DNA of 6,537 nt, taken from positions 1 through 6,537 of the forward strand of contig CAIYYE010000027.1 of NCBI GenBank assembly GCA_903930395.1, given 5' to 3'. The translations under genes and the position numbers were made by a program. Under the pieces are notes generated by a model. It was not told where the DNA came from. It saw nothing but the letters and a program-made list of their open reading frames with translations, and did no database searches. This stretch comes from an uncultured beta proteobacterium. GTDB lineage: Bacteria > Pseudomonadota > Gammaproteobacteria > Burkholderiales > Rhodocyclaceae. Position 1 is the stretch's first letter. Every line of letters begins with the position of its first letter. Shown here in pieces: positions 6,132 through 6,537 of the stretch.

Positions 6132-6160
6132 ATTGTGCTGTTTGAGTGATCGCCTGTCAA
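6132..6160 (-). promoter_or_regulatory. Candidate promoter for the TetR-family regulator
   Basis: On the minus strand a perfect -35 TTGACA (6160 down to 6155) is followed after exactly 17 bp by CACAAT (6137 down to 6132), which matches four of six -10 consensus positions. Transcription would start near 6125, within operator 2, leaving a leader of about 30 nt. The spacing and -35 make this the best promoter in the intergenic region. It implies negative autoregulation. Confidence 0.6.
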
Positions 6161-6167
6161 ACAGGCG
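6151..6167. repeat. Perfect inverted repeat in the etfB leader, overlapping the regulator -35
   Basis: CGCCTGT-CAA-ACAGGCG has 7-bp perfect arms with a 3-base centre. It could fold as an RNA hairpin in the etfB leader, or act as a binding site for another protein over the TTGACA of the regulator promoter. No T-run follows on either strand, so it is not a standard terminator. The sequence differs from operators 1 and 2. Confidence 0.6.
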
Positions 6168-6173
6168 GCAGTA

Positions 6174-6190
6174 ATTCAAAAAAGTTGAAT
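6174..6190. repeat. Short AT-rich inverted repeat before the etfB ribosome binding site
   Basis: ATTCAA (6174-6179) and TTGAAT (6185-6190) are 6-bp inverted arms around AAAAG. It ends six bases before the AGGAG of etfB. It may be a weak leader stem or chance; AT-rich arms make a stable hairpin unlikely. Confidence 0.35.
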
Positions 6191-6195
6191 CCAAA

Positions 6196-6200
6196 AGGAG
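6196..6200 (+). promoter_or_regulatory. Ribosome binding site that sets the etfB start
   Basis: AGGAG ends at 6200. An in-frame ATG follows immediately (6201-6203), which is too close for initiation, while the in-frame GTG at 6207 is 6 nt away, the ideal spacing. GTG also gives the family N-terminus M-K-I-L-V-P-V-K. Confidence 0.8.
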
Positions 6201-6206
6201 ATGCAG

Positions 6207-6537
6207 GTGAAGATTCTCGTACCCGTCAAACGCGTCGTTGATTACAACGTCAAGGTCCGCGTCAAGGCCGATGGCACTGGTGTCGATCTGGCCAACGTCA
6301 AGATGAGCATGAACCCCTTCGACGAAATCGCCATCGAAGAAGCTGTGCGTCTGAAAGAAGCCGGCATCGCGACCGAAGTCATCGCCGTCTCCTGCGGCGT
6401 CGCCGCCTGCCAGGAAACCCTGCGCACGGCCATGGCCATTGGTGCCGACCGTGGCATCCTGGTCGAAACTGATGTCGAGCTCCAGCCGCTGGCCGTCGCC
6501 AAGCTGCTGAAGGCTCTGTGCGACAAGGAACAACCGC
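6207..6537 (+). CDS. etfB: Electron transfer flavoprotein beta subunit, N-terminal part (3' end outside window)
   Basis: This is the first 110 codons of the small subunit of the EtfAB heterodimer, a soluble FAD/AMP protein that takes electrons from acyl-CoA dehydrogenases and passes them to ETF-quinone oxidoreductase. The frame from GTG 6207 is open to the window end and reads (M)[17 protein letters not shown], then [22 protein letters not shown], a [22 protein letters not shown] segment and [15 protein letters not shown]. These are the conserved N-terminal blocks of the housekeeping, beta-oxidation type EtfB. The full protein is about 250 residues, so about 140 lie outside. An ATG two codons earlier is in frame but sits against the ribosome binding site. 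The upstream operators suggest control by the divergent TetR-family regulator. etfA would be expected next, but it is not visible. Confidence 0.95.
   Translation, partial: MKILVPVKRVVDYNVKVRVKADGTGVDLANVKMSMNPFDEIAIEEAVRLKEAGIATEVIAVSCGVAACQETLRTAMAIGADRGILVETDVELQPLAVAKLLKALCDKEQP

Noticed and set aside
6151..6190. Riboswitch or transcription attenuator in the etfB leader
   Set aside because: Two small inverted repeats are present, but there is no T-run terminator, no alternative pairing and no known aptamer consensus that I can recognise.
1..6537. CRISPR array, tRNA, insertion sequence or phage-derived segment
   Set aside because: No direct-repeat series, cloverleaf, transposase motif or terminal inverted repeat was seen; composition appears even across the window.

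Overview
The window looks like core chromosome of a Gram-negative betaproteobacterium. The best guess is a member of the Rhodocyclales (Dechloromonas/Azonexus/Accumulibacter-like). That placement rests on my recollection of PrpE, Ppx and EtfB family sequences plus the GC-rich, GC3-biased codon use; no search was run. Genes are tightly packed, and I see no mobile element, tRNA, rRNA or CRISPR array.

Layout: (1) 1-456, the 3' end of prpE (propionyl-CoA synthetase), closed by a strong intrinsic terminator at 475-507. (2) A plus-strand run 586-5473 of five genes joined by overlaps or tiny gaps: ppx (exopolyphosphatase), an MlaE-type permease with a fused N-terminal STAS domain, an MlaF-type ATPase, an MlaD-type MCE protein with a long C-terminal helical tail, and a PqiC-like (ABC_trans_aux) lipoprotein. 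Genes two to five form a complete inner-membrane MCE lipid transporter plus a predicted outer-membrane lipoprotein. This mixes Mla-type and Pqi-type parts and has no mlaC or mlaA in the window. (3) A convergent minus-strand TetR-family regulator (5470-6093), whose stop codon shares one CTAG with the stop of the lipoprotein gene. (4) A dense 113-bp divergent control region (6094-6206), then the start of etfB (6207 to the window end), the beta subunit of electron transfer flavoprotein.

The transporter module probably moves phospholipid or another hydrophobic substrate between inner and outer membranes. Its 4-nt overlap with ppx suggests co-transcription and translational coupling of polyphosphate turnover with envelope maintenance, but no functional link is shown. 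The regulator/etfB intergenic region holds two matching palindromes (CATACG-N4-CGTATG and CCATAC-N6-GTATGG) centred 22 bp apart. They lie across candidate promoters facing both ways, so the TetR protein plausibly represses both itself and etfB, as expected for a regulator of acyl-CoA/fatty-acid oxidation.

No wholly new system is evident. The most interesting points are the divergent operator architecture, the ppx-transporter coupling, the fused and hybrid make-up of the transporter, and one odd residue in a conserved PrpE motif.
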